From Verrucomicrobiales bacterium (lineage in GTDB: Bacteria; Verrucomicrobiota; Verrucomicrobiia; Verrucomicrobiales; DEV007): a stretch of DNA of 64,000 nucleotides. The stretch covers positions 295,199 to 359,198 of the forward strand of contig DUBC01000007.1 in the NCBI GenBank assembly GCA_012960505.1. The letters run 5' to 3'. The position numbers and the translations under genes were made by a program. Of the stretch, positions 7,579-16,432 are shown piece by piece; the first letter of the stretch is position 1, and each line of letters starts with the position of its first letter. Under the pieces are notes generated by a model. That model was not told the DNA's origin. It worked only from the letters and a program-made list of their open reading frames with translations, and searched no databases.

Positions 7579-9843
7579 TTACTTACTAGGTATAATTGAA
7601 ATGTTATCTACGAATACAGGCTTCTGACTCTGTGGAGAGAAACCAAAGAGACCCGGAGCCCCTTGCGTGTGACCTTTCTTGTGAGGAACCTCAATGGTCC
7701 AGGAGTCCGGCTCATCATCTCTCTTGGGCCAGACCTTCGCCTTGACTGTTGCTGTTCCTTTATCATCCACATCGACTCGACACTTTAGTGAATACCAAGT
7801 CTTATATTTTACTTTAAATGGAACTGATACCTTTAATCTCTCTTGGTTCGAGCTGACTTCTAATTTATTGGCGTTACCTTTCAACACTATCAAGTACCTT
7901 TGGTTAACGAGTCCCACATCAGATTTAATTCGACGGTTTCCATCAGTCATAACATCAGCCTGCATTGTGTAATTTTTTAAGTCTGGATGACCTATAAAAG
8001 TCATCGCCCTCTGAAATAACACTCTCTCCAAAGTTTTTCTTAAAACTTTGTTTCCCTCTAGATCTCTGATCTCCCATTTGAATCTTGCTCCGATCCAAGG
8101 CAATGGCGGATAGGCGAACTTCTGATCAGGATCAATCTTGGAAGCAACGACAGTCTTGTATAATTCGAAGTTTTCAGAGAAAGGAATTGCATCTAAAATT
8201 CTGCCTCTGAAAATTCCTGACAATTTACCGTTACCACCTTTCCAAGCTCCAGCAGAAGCCTTTGAATCAGCCGATGCACTAATTTGATCGTTCTTGAAGG
8301 TCGCATCCATTTGAGTCTTAACCTTAGCTGTTGGTGGTATGAACTTAGAATAGTTAAGACCACTGACTGAACTAACGACATGCCCTTCACTATCCAGGGA
8401 ATGAAATTGCAATTTTTGCTTTGAACCGGGTTGCAGCAGGACGTCAGAAGGGACCGTTCTTATTTCGACAGCATCACTAGCCTTACCCGAGTAAACTGAA
8501 GGCCAGTCAGGACCCTTGACGCCATCATGATTAAACTCCCAACAATACAACTTCTTAGTTGTATGAAGATATAGACGGCCATCACAAATGGCAGGAGATC
8601 CTATCAAGTTACCTTCGAATTCTAAAGTATGAAGGATCTTTGCGCCCTTATCAGAAGGTTCAATAATATAGAACTTACCGCTAAAAATTGGGACATAAAG
8701 TTTTCCATCACAAAACAATGGAGAGGAATGCAAATTGTCATTGCCTAGCTTTTCATGCCACAGAACGGCACCCGTCTGAGCATTAATACAAAGCAACTCT
8801 CCTACCTTTGAAACCTGATATACTCGGTCCCCTACTATTGTAGGTGAACTAGTAAATGAAACAGTTTCATTCCTCCACACTTCCGAGTTAGTAGGAAGTA
8901 CAGTTTGAGGAGCAGACAAATCCAACTTAGACGGCATTTTAACTGCAACCATTCTCCCCTCTTCTGTCGTGTCTATGTTTTCCTTTCCATGAGGACAAAT
9001 GACAGTATCCTTAAAAATAACAGGGCTAGAGTTGACTCCACCAAAGCTCATATGAAATCTCCACAGCGGCTTACCATTAAGTGCATTAACGCACACGAGA
9101 TTGCCGTCGCCCGTACCCGCATAAAAAACACGCGTTCCGTACTTACTTTCAACTATGGGCGTGGAAAATGAACTATCCTTAGGTGCTATGCCAGGCTCAC
9201 TGACCCAAACAATATCGCCTGACCTCTTATCGAAAGCATAAAAGCGATCCCTGGCTGGACCCTGTTTACCCCAGTAACTTGTGATGCAGTGCATTATTAC
9301 TAATTGCCCCTCAACTATTGGGGCCCCAGTTCTTCCGTTAGGAAAAGTCAAACGCCCGAATCTTTCCATCATTGAGTGTCGCCAAATGGGCTCACCGTTA
9401 GATGTGAATGCTATAAAAAGACCATTAGTTGTCTGCAGATAAACGTTCCTTGTTTCCGGATCAACTGCTGCAGCGCCGATAGAGTATCTATCATAAATTG
9501 TATCACTAATGTAGTCCCTGAATGCATATTCCCAGATCTTCTTTCCAGATTCGGCATCTAGACAAACTATCAACTCCTCAACTTCACTTCCCTCTCCCCT
9601 ATATCCAAAAACAAACATTTTCCCGTCAGCAATGACGGGAGTCCCCCTGCCCTTAAGGGCATGAGTCCAGGATGGTGTCTTGTCGAAACTCCAACCCTTA
9701 TACTTCTCATGACTCACTCCATTTCCATCAGGTCCTCGCCATGAAAGCCATTGCAAATTTTCCTTTCCGAATGCGGCAATTGGATCATTTATCAATAAAA
9801 TGGTAGTTCCGGCAAATAATGTTAATCGGAGTAATTTCGTCAT
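7579..9843 (-). CDS. Secreted PQQ-type propeller with C-terminal jelly-roll domain (754 aa)
   Basis: The N terminus carries a signal peptide (residues 1 to about 25). Residues about 30-450 form PQQ-type propeller blades, opening with WLSWRGPDGNGVSH and containing repeats such as DAESGKKIWEY and NAQTGAVLWHE. A linker then leads to a C-terminal domain (about 590-754) with alternating strands (YTMQADVMTD, YLIVLKGN, WYSLKCRVDV, GLFGFSPQSQ, VFVDNISI). That order resembles concanavalin-like jelly rolls of the LamG or DUF1080 type, which often bind or act on glycans. The protein is larger than its two neighbours by this added domain. It is the second of three propeller genes in the cluster, 10 bp upstream of the third. 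Domain boundaries are approximate and no catalytic residues were assigned. Confidence 0.82.
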   Translation of the reverse strand: MTKLLRLTLFAGTTILLINDPIAAFGKENLQWLSWRGPDGNGVSHEKYKGWSFDKTPSWTHALKGRGTPVIADGKMFVFGYRGEGSEVEELIVCLDAESGKKIWEYAFRDYISDTIYDRYSIGAAAVDPETRNVYLQTTNGLFIAFTSNGEPIWRHSMMERFGRLTFPNGRTGAPIVEGQLVIMHCITSYWGKQGPARDRFYAFDKRSGDIVWVSEPGIAPKDSSFSTPIVESKYGTRVFYAGTGDGNLVCVNALNGKPLWRFHMSFGGVNSSPVIFKDTVICPHGKENIDTTEEGRMVAVKMPSKLDLSAPQTVLPTNSEVWRNETVSFTSSPTIVGDRVYQVSKVGELLCINAQTGAVLWHEKLGNDNLHSSPLFCDGKLYVPIFSGKFYIIEPSDKGAKILHTLEFEGNLIGSPAICDGRLYLHTTKKLYCWEFNHDGVKGPDWPSVYSGKASDAVEIRTVPSDVLLQPGSKQKLQFHSLDSEGHVVSSVSGLNYSKFIPPTAKVKTQMDATFKNDQISASADSKASAGAWKGGNGKLSGIFRGRILDAIPFSENFELYKTVVASKIDPDQKFAYPPLPWIGARFKWEIRDLEGNKVLRKTLERVLFQRAMTFIGHPDLKNYTMQADVMTDGNRRIKSDVGLVNQRYLIVLKGNANKLEVSSNQERLKVSVPFKVKYKTWYSLKCRVDVDDKGTATVKAKVWPKRDDEPDSWTIEVPHKKGHTQGAPGLFGFSPQSQKPVFVDNISIIPSK

Positions 9844-9960
9844 AGATTATCTAGTTTAAAGATTATTAGGTCAGATCACGCAATCTTTCTTTACCTCATT
9901 TTAATAAAAATGCCTCAACTATGAGTAATCTCAACTGATCTGACTCTTAGAATAGCAGTT

Positions 9961-11280
9961 TTATTTGATATTTTTAAGATCATAGCAGACCAATCTGCCT
10001 GAATTATTTCTAATATATAACTTTGAATCAGCAAATGAAGGCGCGGCCCAGCATCTACCTCCAAGGGCTTGAAATCTACCATGCTCATTAAATCCATTCT
10101 CTGAAGCATCACAAAGGACCACCTCTCCACGCTCACTGACAACGATTAGCTTTCCGTCAGCAGTAATGATATTCCCTCGGTTCCCAGACAATGGTTGAGT
10201 CCACTTAATTGATCCATTTTCGAGACTCATACACGTTAATTTTGCCTTAGTAGAGTTATCACCTATCACCATGTAGGCATGACCTCCTGACTTGATCGGT
10301 GATTGAAACTGGCAAACCGTATCCTTGGTCTCATAAATTAAATCAAGTTTGTTTTCATTTAAGCGAAACATGCCACCTCCCTTATCGTATCCTGAGCAAA
10401 CAAAAACATGACCGCTGATATAAAGAGGTAAGGTCGCGTTGACATCGTGCTCAGTTTTCCATCTTACCTTGGCTAATAGCTCACCAACTTGTGAATTTAT
10501 AATACTCAGTCCGTATGAATTAAATAGCATTACATTCCCTTCTCTTTCACCATTGATTTGAACAGGAGAAGAATAAGCCGCCTCATCATTACCAAAAGAC
10601 CACTTAATTTCCCCAGTAAGAGGATCCAACGCTGCAACACCTGAACCCCTTCCCCCAGGAACAATGATTAACATGTTCCCACACAACAATGGAGAACTGG
10701 AATAACCCCAAGTTGGCCTTTTCCCTTTAAGCTTTTCTAGGTATGAAACCTTCCATAGCTCTTTACCGTTAGTTAGATCCAAAGAGCGAAGCTCTCCTTC
10801 ATGGCTAAGAACATATAGAGAACCCCTAAGCTTATCAATTACAGGAGTCGAAGCCGAACCTCCTTCGAACATCCTTTTATCTATTGAGCATGGGTAAGAA
10901 TATTTCCACACGACTTGGCCCGTACCGGAATCTATGCACTGAACGACTTCTTCATCCGAAGTATTGCCGACACAATATACCAGTCCCTTGTGACAAGTGA
11001 CGCCAGCTACACCCAGCCCAAGTTCATGTTTCCATAATAATTCTGGCTCCACATCAAACCAATTTTGATGCCAATTGATTTCTGCGGAATGTCCGTTACG
11101 GAAATTACCCAGCGGGCCTAACCATTCACCTATGTTTGATAAATAGTCATGACTCTGATTTTTAGTTATGTCAGCTACTCCGGACTTAGATTTATCCTTG
11201 CACCCGACATGAATTATTAATTCAACGGCAATTAAGATAAGAAGACAAACATCAGACAATTTCCTATGGGAAAGACTCAT
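9961..11280 (-). CDS. PQQ-type propeller, probable lipoprotein (439 aa)
   Basis: This is the most upstream gene of the minus-strand cluster. The N terminus has a hydrophobic stretch ending HVGC at residue 27, a possible lipoprotein cleavage site with an unusual His at position -3. The rest is a beta-propeller with PQQ-type blades, for example DSGTGQVVWKY, LTNGKELWKVSY and DPLTGEIKWSFG. The opening WLGPLGNFRNG is equivalent to the WPEWGG and WLSWRG starts of its neighbours. BamB-like scaffolding is an alternative for an isolated propeller lipoprotein, but the three tandem copies and the symporter context argue against it. The gap to the next gene is 117 bp, the largest in the cluster, so an internal promoter there is possible. 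Confidence 0.78.
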   Translation of the reverse strand: MSLSHRKLSDVCLLILIAVELIIHVGCKDKSKSGVADITKNQSHDYLSNIGEWLGPLGNFRNGHSAEINWHQNWFDVEPELLWKHELGLGVAGVTCHKGLVYCVGNTSDEEVVQCIDSGTGQVVWKYSYPCSIDKRMFEGGSASTPVIDKLRGSLYVLSHEGELRSLDLTNGKELWKVSYLEKLKGKRPTWGYSSSPLLCGNMLIIVPGGRGSGVAALDPLTGEIKWSFGNDEAAYSSPVQINGEREGNVMLFNSYGLSIINSQVGELLAKVRWKTEHDVNATLPLYISGHVFVCSGYDKGGGMFRLNENKLDLIYETKDTVCQFQSPIKSGGHAYMVIGDNSTKAKLTCMSLENGSIKWTQPLSGNRGNIITADGKLIVVSERGEVVLCDASENGFNEHGRFQALGGRCWAAPSFADSKLYIRNNSGRLVCYDLKNIK

Positions 11281-11370
11281 TTTTTAGCGATAAACTTTTA
11301 TTGTAGAGTTAAACGAATATTTTTACCTGAAAATTATCATTAAATCTAATGCCCTTGCAAAGACCTTATC

Positions 11371-11399
11371 TTGACAAAAAAACATATCACGGGTAATAG
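11371..11399 (+). promoter_or_regulatory. Sigma-70 promoter of rplI
   Basis: TTGACA at 11371-11376 and TAATAG at 11394-11399 are separated by 17 bp. The -35 is a perfect match and the -10 is close to TATAAT. Transcription should start near 11406, giving a leader of about 63 nt before the rplI ATG at 11469. Confidence 0.8.
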
Positions 11400-11468
11400 A
11401 ATCGCCGCATTTAGTGTGTGCTTGGATTATCCCTATCATTTAAAATCTGCCTAAAAAAAGAAAATACC

Positions 11469-11954
11469 ATGTCTCAAATAGACGTCATCTTAAAAGAACA
11501 AGTAGAAAACCTAGGAGCTGAAGCTGATGTAATTAAAGTCAGACGTGGGTACGCCCTTAACTTTCTAATTCCTACAGGCAAAGCATTTGAAGCTACTAAA
11601 GGAAACCTTAAGCACATCGAGTCTCTAAAAAAATCTCGAGCAATCAGAGAAGCTGATGAGCTAGAGTCCGCGAACAAGTTAGCTAATAGATTGAATAAAC
11701 AAAGACTCAAGTTTGAACTTGCAACAGGTCAAGGAGGAAAGGCCTTTGGCTCAGTAACTACAAGGGATATTCAGAAGTCATTAGCTGAAACTGATCGACA
11801 GTTCAGGGATATTGACCGCAAACAAATTGTTCTTAAAAAGCCAATCAAAAGAACTGGCGACTTTGACGTAGATATTAATATTCATGCTGATGTTACAGCT
11901 ACCCTAAAAATTAAAGTTTCTGCGGTAGTGACAGATCAAAAAAACGAGAGTTAA
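11469..11954 (+). CDS. rplI: Ribosomal protein bL9
   Basis: This is large-subunit ribosomal protein L9, which binds 23S rRNA. The first residues MSQIDVILKEQVENLG and the following RRGYALNFLIPTGKA are the conserved N-terminal RNA-binding domain; a long helix and the C-terminal domain follow. A longer frame starting with GTG at 11418 would add 17 unconserved residues; the ATG at 11469 fits the family and the promoter mapped upstream, giving 161 residues, close to the usual 150. In many bacteria rplI follows rpsF and rpsR; neither is present here. dnaB follows after 222 bp of structured non-coding sequence. Confidence 0.96.
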   Translation: MSQIDVILKEQVENLGAEADVIKVRRGYALNFLIPTGKAFEATKGNLKHIESLKKSRAIREADELESANKLANRLNKQRLKFELATGQGGKAFGSVTTRDIQKSLAETDRQFRDIDRKQIVLKKPIKRTGDFDVDINIHADVTATLKIKVSAVVTDQKNES

Positions 11955-12009
11955 AAAGAGAGTTCTAATTCCAAAATTTTCTATCTAAAATAAATCACTA
12001 ATCGACTAC

Positions 12010-12062
12010 CCAAGAATTCTCTTGGATCCTCAATCCTTATGGATTAGGACTTCGAATCCTTA
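12010..12062 (+). promoter_or_regulatory. Overlapping hairpins in the rplI-dnaB gap
   Basis: Three elements lie in a row. CCAAGA and TCTTGG (12010-12015 and 12020-12025) form a 6-bp stem with a 4-base loop. TCCTcAATCC (12027-12036) pairs with GGATTAGGA (12041-12049) around a TTAT loop, with one bulged C. The same GGATTAGGA can instead pair with a second copy of AATCCTTA at about 12055-12062. The two structures exclude each other, as in an attenuator, but no T-run follows, so a terminator is not obvious. It could be a leader or processing element for dnaB; this is inference. Confidence 0.4.
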
Positions 12063-12119
12063 ATGCTTCTAATGACATTCCTTGATATCAGGTTATTAAC
12101 ATTCGGTTGAGTATTTGAA

Positions 12120-12144
12120 ATAATTGTAGCTAATATACAATTAT
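12120..12144. repeat. Perfect 9-bp inverted repeat upstream of dnaB
   Basis: ATAATTGTA at 12120-12128 and TACAATTAT at 12136-12144 are perfect inverted arms around a 7-base spacer, ending 32 bp before the dnaB start. The size and position suit an operator or an RNA hairpin near the ribosome-binding region. No protein is assigned to it. Confidence 0.45.
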
Positions 12145-12176
12145 TTGTTCATCCTATTAACCAATATCAACGAAGA

Positions 12177-13652
12177 ATGGAGAACAAGGAACAACCCCAA
12201 CTAGCTGAACCAACTCCTCAGCTACAGGCGATCGATTCAAAAATTAAGAACATAAAAGAATCAGCAGGAAACAGAGCTCCTACAGCTCAGGAAATATCAC
12301 GCACACTACCAAACAACTCTGACGCAGAGAAGGGGGTGATCAGTGCAATGCTTCAGTCCCCTGATGATATCGTTGGCGAAGCTATTCAAAAACTTGACTC
12401 CAATGCTTTTTATGTTCCTGCTCACAAGACTTTATTTGAACTGATAATAAAATTATCTGACGAAGGCAAACCGATTGACCCAATCACTCTTCAAGAAGCC
12501 TTAATGAGAGAAAATCTCATGGACTCAGTCGGTGGACCTAGTGCTGTATTAGAACTTATTGATTTCGTACCAGACGCGAGCCATTTCGATTTTTATGTGG
12601 AAATCGTTAAAGAGAAACATCTGCTAAGGGAAATAATCTCAACCTGTACAGGTTGCATCAATTCTGCATATACACATGAAGGTGACGCAACTCATATCTT
12701 AGATGAAGTTGAGCAAAACATCCTAGACATTGGTGACAGTGAAGACAAGGACGAGAACGATCTCAGCATGAAAGATCACGTTCTAAACGCGATCGCTAAC
12801 ATTGAAACAATGTACGAGAACCGAGGCAGCATTCAGGGCCTGGCAACCGGGTTTCGTGACATTGACAAACTATTAAATGGCATGCATCCAGGTCAAATGA
12901 TTGTCATTGCTGCTAGACCAAGTATGGGAAAAACATCACTAGCGATGAATATCGCTGAACACGTTAGCGTGGACCAAGAAAAAGCAGTAGCCATATTCAG
13001 TCTTGAAATGACCACTCAGGACTTAGTCCAAAGACTCCTATGTAGTAGGGCCCGGGTAAATGGACAAAAGATAAGAGCCGGCATACCAGACAGTGGAGAT
13101 TTCCCTAAATTACTAAAGGCTGCTGGAGAACTATCAAAAAGTAAGATGCTAATCGATGAGACGCCGAGTATTAGCATCATGGAAATGAGAGCCAAGGCGA
13201 GACGCATGAAGCAGCGAGAAGACATTCAACTGCTAGTTGTCGATTACCTTCAATTAATGCGCTCAAATACAAAACGCGGAAAAGATAATAGGCAAATCGA
13301 AATTTCAGAAATATCAGCCGGCCTCAAGGCATTAGCCAAAGAGCTTCACATACCCGTAATCGTGATCGCTCAGGTCAACCGAAACCCTGAAGAGCGTAAA
13401 GGTGGAAGACCCAGAATAAGTGATTTGAGAGAATCAGGCTCAATCGAACAAGATGCTGACGTTGTCGGACTGTTAATGCGTCCAGAACGCTATGCTGATG
13501 ATGACGACGAAAGAGATGATCTTGAAGGAGAAGCCACATTTATTGTAGCAAAACAGAGGAACGGCCCTATCGGCGACGTACCTCTCACCTTCATCGATAA
13601 TCAGGTAAGATTCGCTGACAGGTCATACGAAAACGAGCACACACAAGCTTAA
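12177..13652 (+). CDS. dnaB: Replicative DNA helicase DnaB
   Basis: This 491-residue protein is the hexameric helicase that unwinds DNA at the replication fork and loads with DnaG primase. After a polar extension of about 45 residues comes the DnaB N-terminal domain (about 45-150). The RecA-like motor follows: Walker A ARPSMGKTS near residue 247, Walker B LLVVDYLQL, the VIVIAQVNR motif, and the C-terminal ISDLRESGSIEQDAD stretch. Length is slightly above the usual 450-470 because of the N-terminal extension. The ATG at 12177 is the only good start. It lies downstream of rplI, as in many bacteria, but with a long gap. Confidence 0.97.
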   Translation: MENKEQPQLAEPTPQLQAIDSKIKNIKESAGNRAPTAQEISRTLPNNSDAEKGVISAMLQSPDDIVGEAIQKLDSNAFYVPAHKTLFELIIKLSDEGKPIDPITLQEALMRENLMDSVGGPSAVLELIDFVPDASHFDFYVEIVKEKHLLREIISTCTGCINSAYTHEGDATHILDEVEQNILDIGDSEDKDENDLSMKDHVLNAIANIETMYENRGSIQGLATGFRDIDKLLNGMHPGQMIVIAARPSMGKTSLAMNIAEHVSVDQEKAVAIFSLEMTTQDLVQRLLCSRARVNGQKIRAGIPDSGDFPKLLKAAGELSKSKMLIDETPSISIMEMRAKARRMKQREDIQLLVVDYLQLMRSNTKRGKDNRQIEISEISAGLKALAKELHIPVIVIAQVNRNPEERKGGRPRISDLRESGSIEQDADVVGLLMRPERYADDDDERDDLEGEATFIVAKQRNGPIGDVPLTFIDNQVRFADRSYENEHTQA

Positions 13653-14078
13653 GAATCATAATATCCCTGAGTTATTAACAATAATTTTTGTTGTTAAAAA
13701 TTTAATTCTTTTTTTGAACAGAACAAAACATCTGTTCAGTAAATTAAACCTTAAATTTCAACTATTTGGAGTTGCCAATCAATGGTTCCGCTAATCGACG
13801 GATCGCCAAAAGTTTAATAACATTTATGGCACCATAAGATCTAAAAGATACTTAAATACAGCAATTTGACTAACAATTACACAATGCCAATCAACTTATA
13901 ATGAAGCATTTACCAGCACTTCCGGTGATTGATTACCATTTAACTTTGAGTGATCTGATTGCTCCTAACAGAACCAGTCTTTAGTTAAGAATAAATCGTA
14001 ACTCTAATTGTTTAGAAATTTTTGAATGGAAAGTTTTTCACAGGTTATTCACAAAATTTATTCCTGATAAAAATCAAA
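13653..14078. other. AT-rich non-coding gap between dnaB and nfeD-like gene
   Basis: This 426-bp stretch separates two convergent genes. I see no gene in it. A 7-bp stem TTAACAA/TTGTTAA (13675-13697) is followed within 12 bases by a run of T at 13709-13715, which could weakly terminate dnaB. A second 7-bp stem, GAACAGA/TCTGTTC (13716-13737), lacks a T-run on either strand. Near the right end are DnaA-box-like sequences, listed separately. The rest is AT-rich sequence without obvious repeats. Confidence 0.6.
14034..14053 (+). promoter_or_regulatory. Pair of DnaA-box-like sequences
   Basis: TTATTCACA at 14045-14053 matches the DnaA-box consensus TTATNCACA exactly. TTTTTCACA at 14034-14042, in the same orientation and 11 bp away, differs by one base. 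Two boxes alone do not make an origin; they might also serve local regulation or be chance in AT-rich DNA. Confidence 0.3.
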
Positions 14079-16322
14079 CTAAGATTCAAACTCGATAATC
14101 TCAACAACCACTCGTGAACCTTCGTGCTTAGTAACTATTATTGTAGATCCCGCACTAATAAATGCACCACTTGAAATCACGTCAACCCTCTTATCATTGA
14201 TCGTTGCAGAGCCTGATGGCTTTAGATCTGTAGCCGTCACGCCTTCAAGGCCAATCAATGAAGATGACTCCCCTCCGCCGATTGCTTTTTTTAGTGCCGG
14301 CCCATACGTTTGAGCTTCTTCAAGAACCATCCATCGAGTCATCGGCATTGATGACATATATCGCATCAAAAACAAGGCAACCCCTAAAGCCCCAAACAAG
14401 GCGATCAACACATTCATCACAGGGTCACCCAACAGAACACCCAACTCAGAAAAGTTTACGGATCCATCCCAATTTAAGTTAAGGGGATCAATCATTGAAT
14501 AGACAAGTGATCCAATGATACAAAAAACACCTAATACCCCAAAAACTAAAATCCCAGGAAATACAAAGAACTCCAATAATACTAAAATTAACCCCAGTAC
14601 AAAAACACCGATTGCCTCAAACCCTGCCATATATCCAGAAACATTGTGCCCAAAAAAGAACAATCCGAAACAGATGAGGGAAAGAAAACCCGGAAGCCCA
14701 AATCCTGGCACTTTCAACTCCATATATGCGCCTGCGATACCAAACAACAAAAGCCACGGCGCCAACTTAACGATCCAATCACCAACCAATTCAAAACCTA
14801 ATGCTTGTGCTGTTATTACTTCGCCCTTTAATTCTGCCTTTCGAACCAACTCTTCTAACGATGAAGCAATGCCTGCAGCAAAAATTTTCTTACCATTAAT
14901 TACCTGAGTGGCCTCCCAAGCATTTAGAACTAATAAATCATTTTCAGAATCCGGAGTAAATGCATTCACATAGTTCAGGCTCCCTTCATTGGTAACTACT
15001 GGAAGCTCAATTGTAAGCTCTGCCCTTGTGTCAATAAAAGCCTTAGCGATTGCAGGGTTGTGGCCTTTGAGCCGAGCCACATTATCAGCAGTTGAAACAA
15101 TATCGCTCAAAACCTTCTTTAACATTGCCTCAGGAATGTCCTGACCATTACCCATTACTGGAGCTGCAGCACCAATCGTACTAGGCTCATGCATGTATAT
15201 ATGATCAGTTGCGATTGCTATAAGAGCACCCGCTGACATCGCTTTAGGATTAACAAATGAGTATGTAGGCACCGAAAGATTTTGAAGATCTGAAAGCATG
15301 ATCTCCTCCGTATACCAGGCGATACCACCAGGCGTATTGAGATCGAATATAATTGCTGAGGCCTTATCCTCGTCTGCCTTCTCTATGATTCTTTGTATGA
15401 ATTCAAACTTAGTCTTTCTCACCAATGATTCCATACCGATAGGTATGACAACAATCTTTCCCGCATAACTTTCTACCCGCGTCTCACCAAAACTACTAGT
15501 ATCATCATCTACTGATGATTCAGAGCTCTCATTTAATTCACTGTCATCGTTAACTGATGAAGAAGTTACATCCTCCTCGATTATGACTTGTGGTGATTTG
15601 AGATTAATTAATTCACACGACAGCTTTTCCTGACTTAAGACTTCTTCAACACTAGCTGCCGTCCCACCTTTAATTCCAAGTTCATCCAAGTTAGATTTTT
15701 TAATAAGTAAATGCTCTCCAACCCTCGAAAAACGAACACCATTTAACTTAACTTCATTGTCTTGATCACAAAACCCCCTAGCCAACTGCAACCTAGAAAC
15801 ATCCTCGTTGAAAGTTTTGGATACATCTTCAATGATGTCATAATAACTCAGATCAGAAAATCTTTGGGGCAACAAATCAAGCTTACCTCTCCACTCTAAT
15901 TTCTCTGGCTCTCCTCCAATCTCTGTATTGTCCCTAAAGTAAATTATACTCGATGATAGAGCCGTCAAAGCTCCGGCTCCCTTAGCCTCTCCATTAATAA
16001 AACTTATAGTCTTAATCTTTAGCTTAGTGAAATCATCAATGAACCACCTAACTTCTGAGGCGAGTCCACCAGAACAACTAATATTAAGAATTACAGCTTC
16101 AGGATCAGATTGACTTAACTTTTCTAGTAAATCTTTGAGATAAGCCCCCTGGGTCAAATCAATAAAGGAATAGTTGTTAATATCTACAACTACCGCCTTC
16201 CCATCGAAATTAGATTGCTCTATTAAATCAGAACCACCAGCAACAGCATTCAGATACAGCGCAAGAAAAAACATTTTGATAAATTTAAATGATTCTCTTT
16301 TACAGAAATGACAACGATTCAT
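14079..16322 (-). CDS. NfeD-family membrane serine protease with two ClpP-like domains
   Basis: This is a long NfeD protein (membrane-bound ClpP-class serine protease). From the chosen ATG it has 747 residues: a signal sequence, a first ClpP-like domain (about 40-230), an acidic Ser/Asp linker (about 250-285), a second ClpP-like domain (about 285-470), four or five membrane segments (about 525-650) and a C-terminal OB-fold NfeD domain (about 675-747). The second domain has NTPGG and the catalytic Ser363 in AMSAGAL. In the first domain the equivalent site reads AKGAGAL, so Ser is replaced by Gly and the copy is probably inactive. The frame is open to an ATG at 16379; 16322 is chosen because it places a basic segment directly before the hydrophobic signal. 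NfeD proteins with stomatin partners act in membrane protein quality control; no stomatin gene is adjacent. Confidence 0.85.
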   Translation of the reverse strand: MNRCHFCKRESFKFIKMFFLALYLNAVAGGSDLIEQSNFDGKAVVVDINNYSFIDLTQGAYLKDLLEKLSQSDPEAVILNISCSGGLASEVRWFIDDFTKLKIKTISFINGEAKGAGALTALSSSIIYFRDNTEIGGEPEKLEWRGKLDLLPQRFSDLSYYDIIEDVSKTFNEDVSRLQLARGFCDQDNEVKLNGVRFSRVGEHLLIKKSNLDELGIKGGTAASVEEVLSQEKLSCELINLKSPQVIIEEDVTSSSVNDDSELNESSESSVDDDTSSFGETRVESYAGKIVVIPIGMESLVRKTKFEFIQRIIEKADEDKASAIIFDLNTPGGIAWYTEEIMLSDLQNLSVPTYSFVNPKAMSAGALIAIATDHIYMHEPSTIGAAAPVMGNGQDIPEAMLKKVLSDIVSTADNVARLKGHNPAIAKAFIDTRAELTIELPVVTNEGSLNYVNAFTPDSENDLLVLNAWEATQVINGKKIFAAGIASSLEELVRKAELKGEVITAQALGFELVGDWIVKLAPWLLLFGIAGAYMELKVPGFGLPGFLSLICFGLFFFGHNVSGYMAGFEAIGVFVLGLILVLLEFFVFPGILVFGVLGVFCIIGSLVYSMIDPLNLNWDGSVNFSELGVLLGDPVMNVLIALFGALGVALFLMRYMSSMPMTRWMVLEEAQTYGPALKKAIGGGESSSLIGLEGVTATDLKPSGSATINDKRVDVISSGAFISAGSTIIVTKHEGSRVVVEIIEFES

Positions 16323-16432
16323 AAGCTCTTCAATTATAGGATGCTCCCGACCAATAACGATTAGTGCATTTTTAAACATATCAAACTTCTTATTAAAGGG
16401 AAAACGGGCGACTTAGAGCCTTTCATCAATAA

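Noticed and set aside
6036..11280. The propellers as PQQ-dependent methanol or ethanol dehydrogenases
   Set aside because: Only the generic blade motifs are present; I saw no disulfide-ring, calcium-site or catalytic Asp signature, and no pqq synthesis genes nearby.
11418..11468. GTG start for rplI
   Set aside because: The added 17 residues are not part of bL9, and the predicted transcription start lies just upstream of this GTG.
13716..13737. 7-bp hairpin GAACAGA/TCTGTTC as a terminator
   Set aside because: The T-run lies before, not after, the stem on the plus strand, and on the minus strand an A-run follows, so it does not have terminator form.
14034..14053. Chromosomal origin oriC at the DnaA-box pair
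   Set aside because: Only one exact and one near box, and no dnaA or dnaN gene in the window. Kept as a weak site only.
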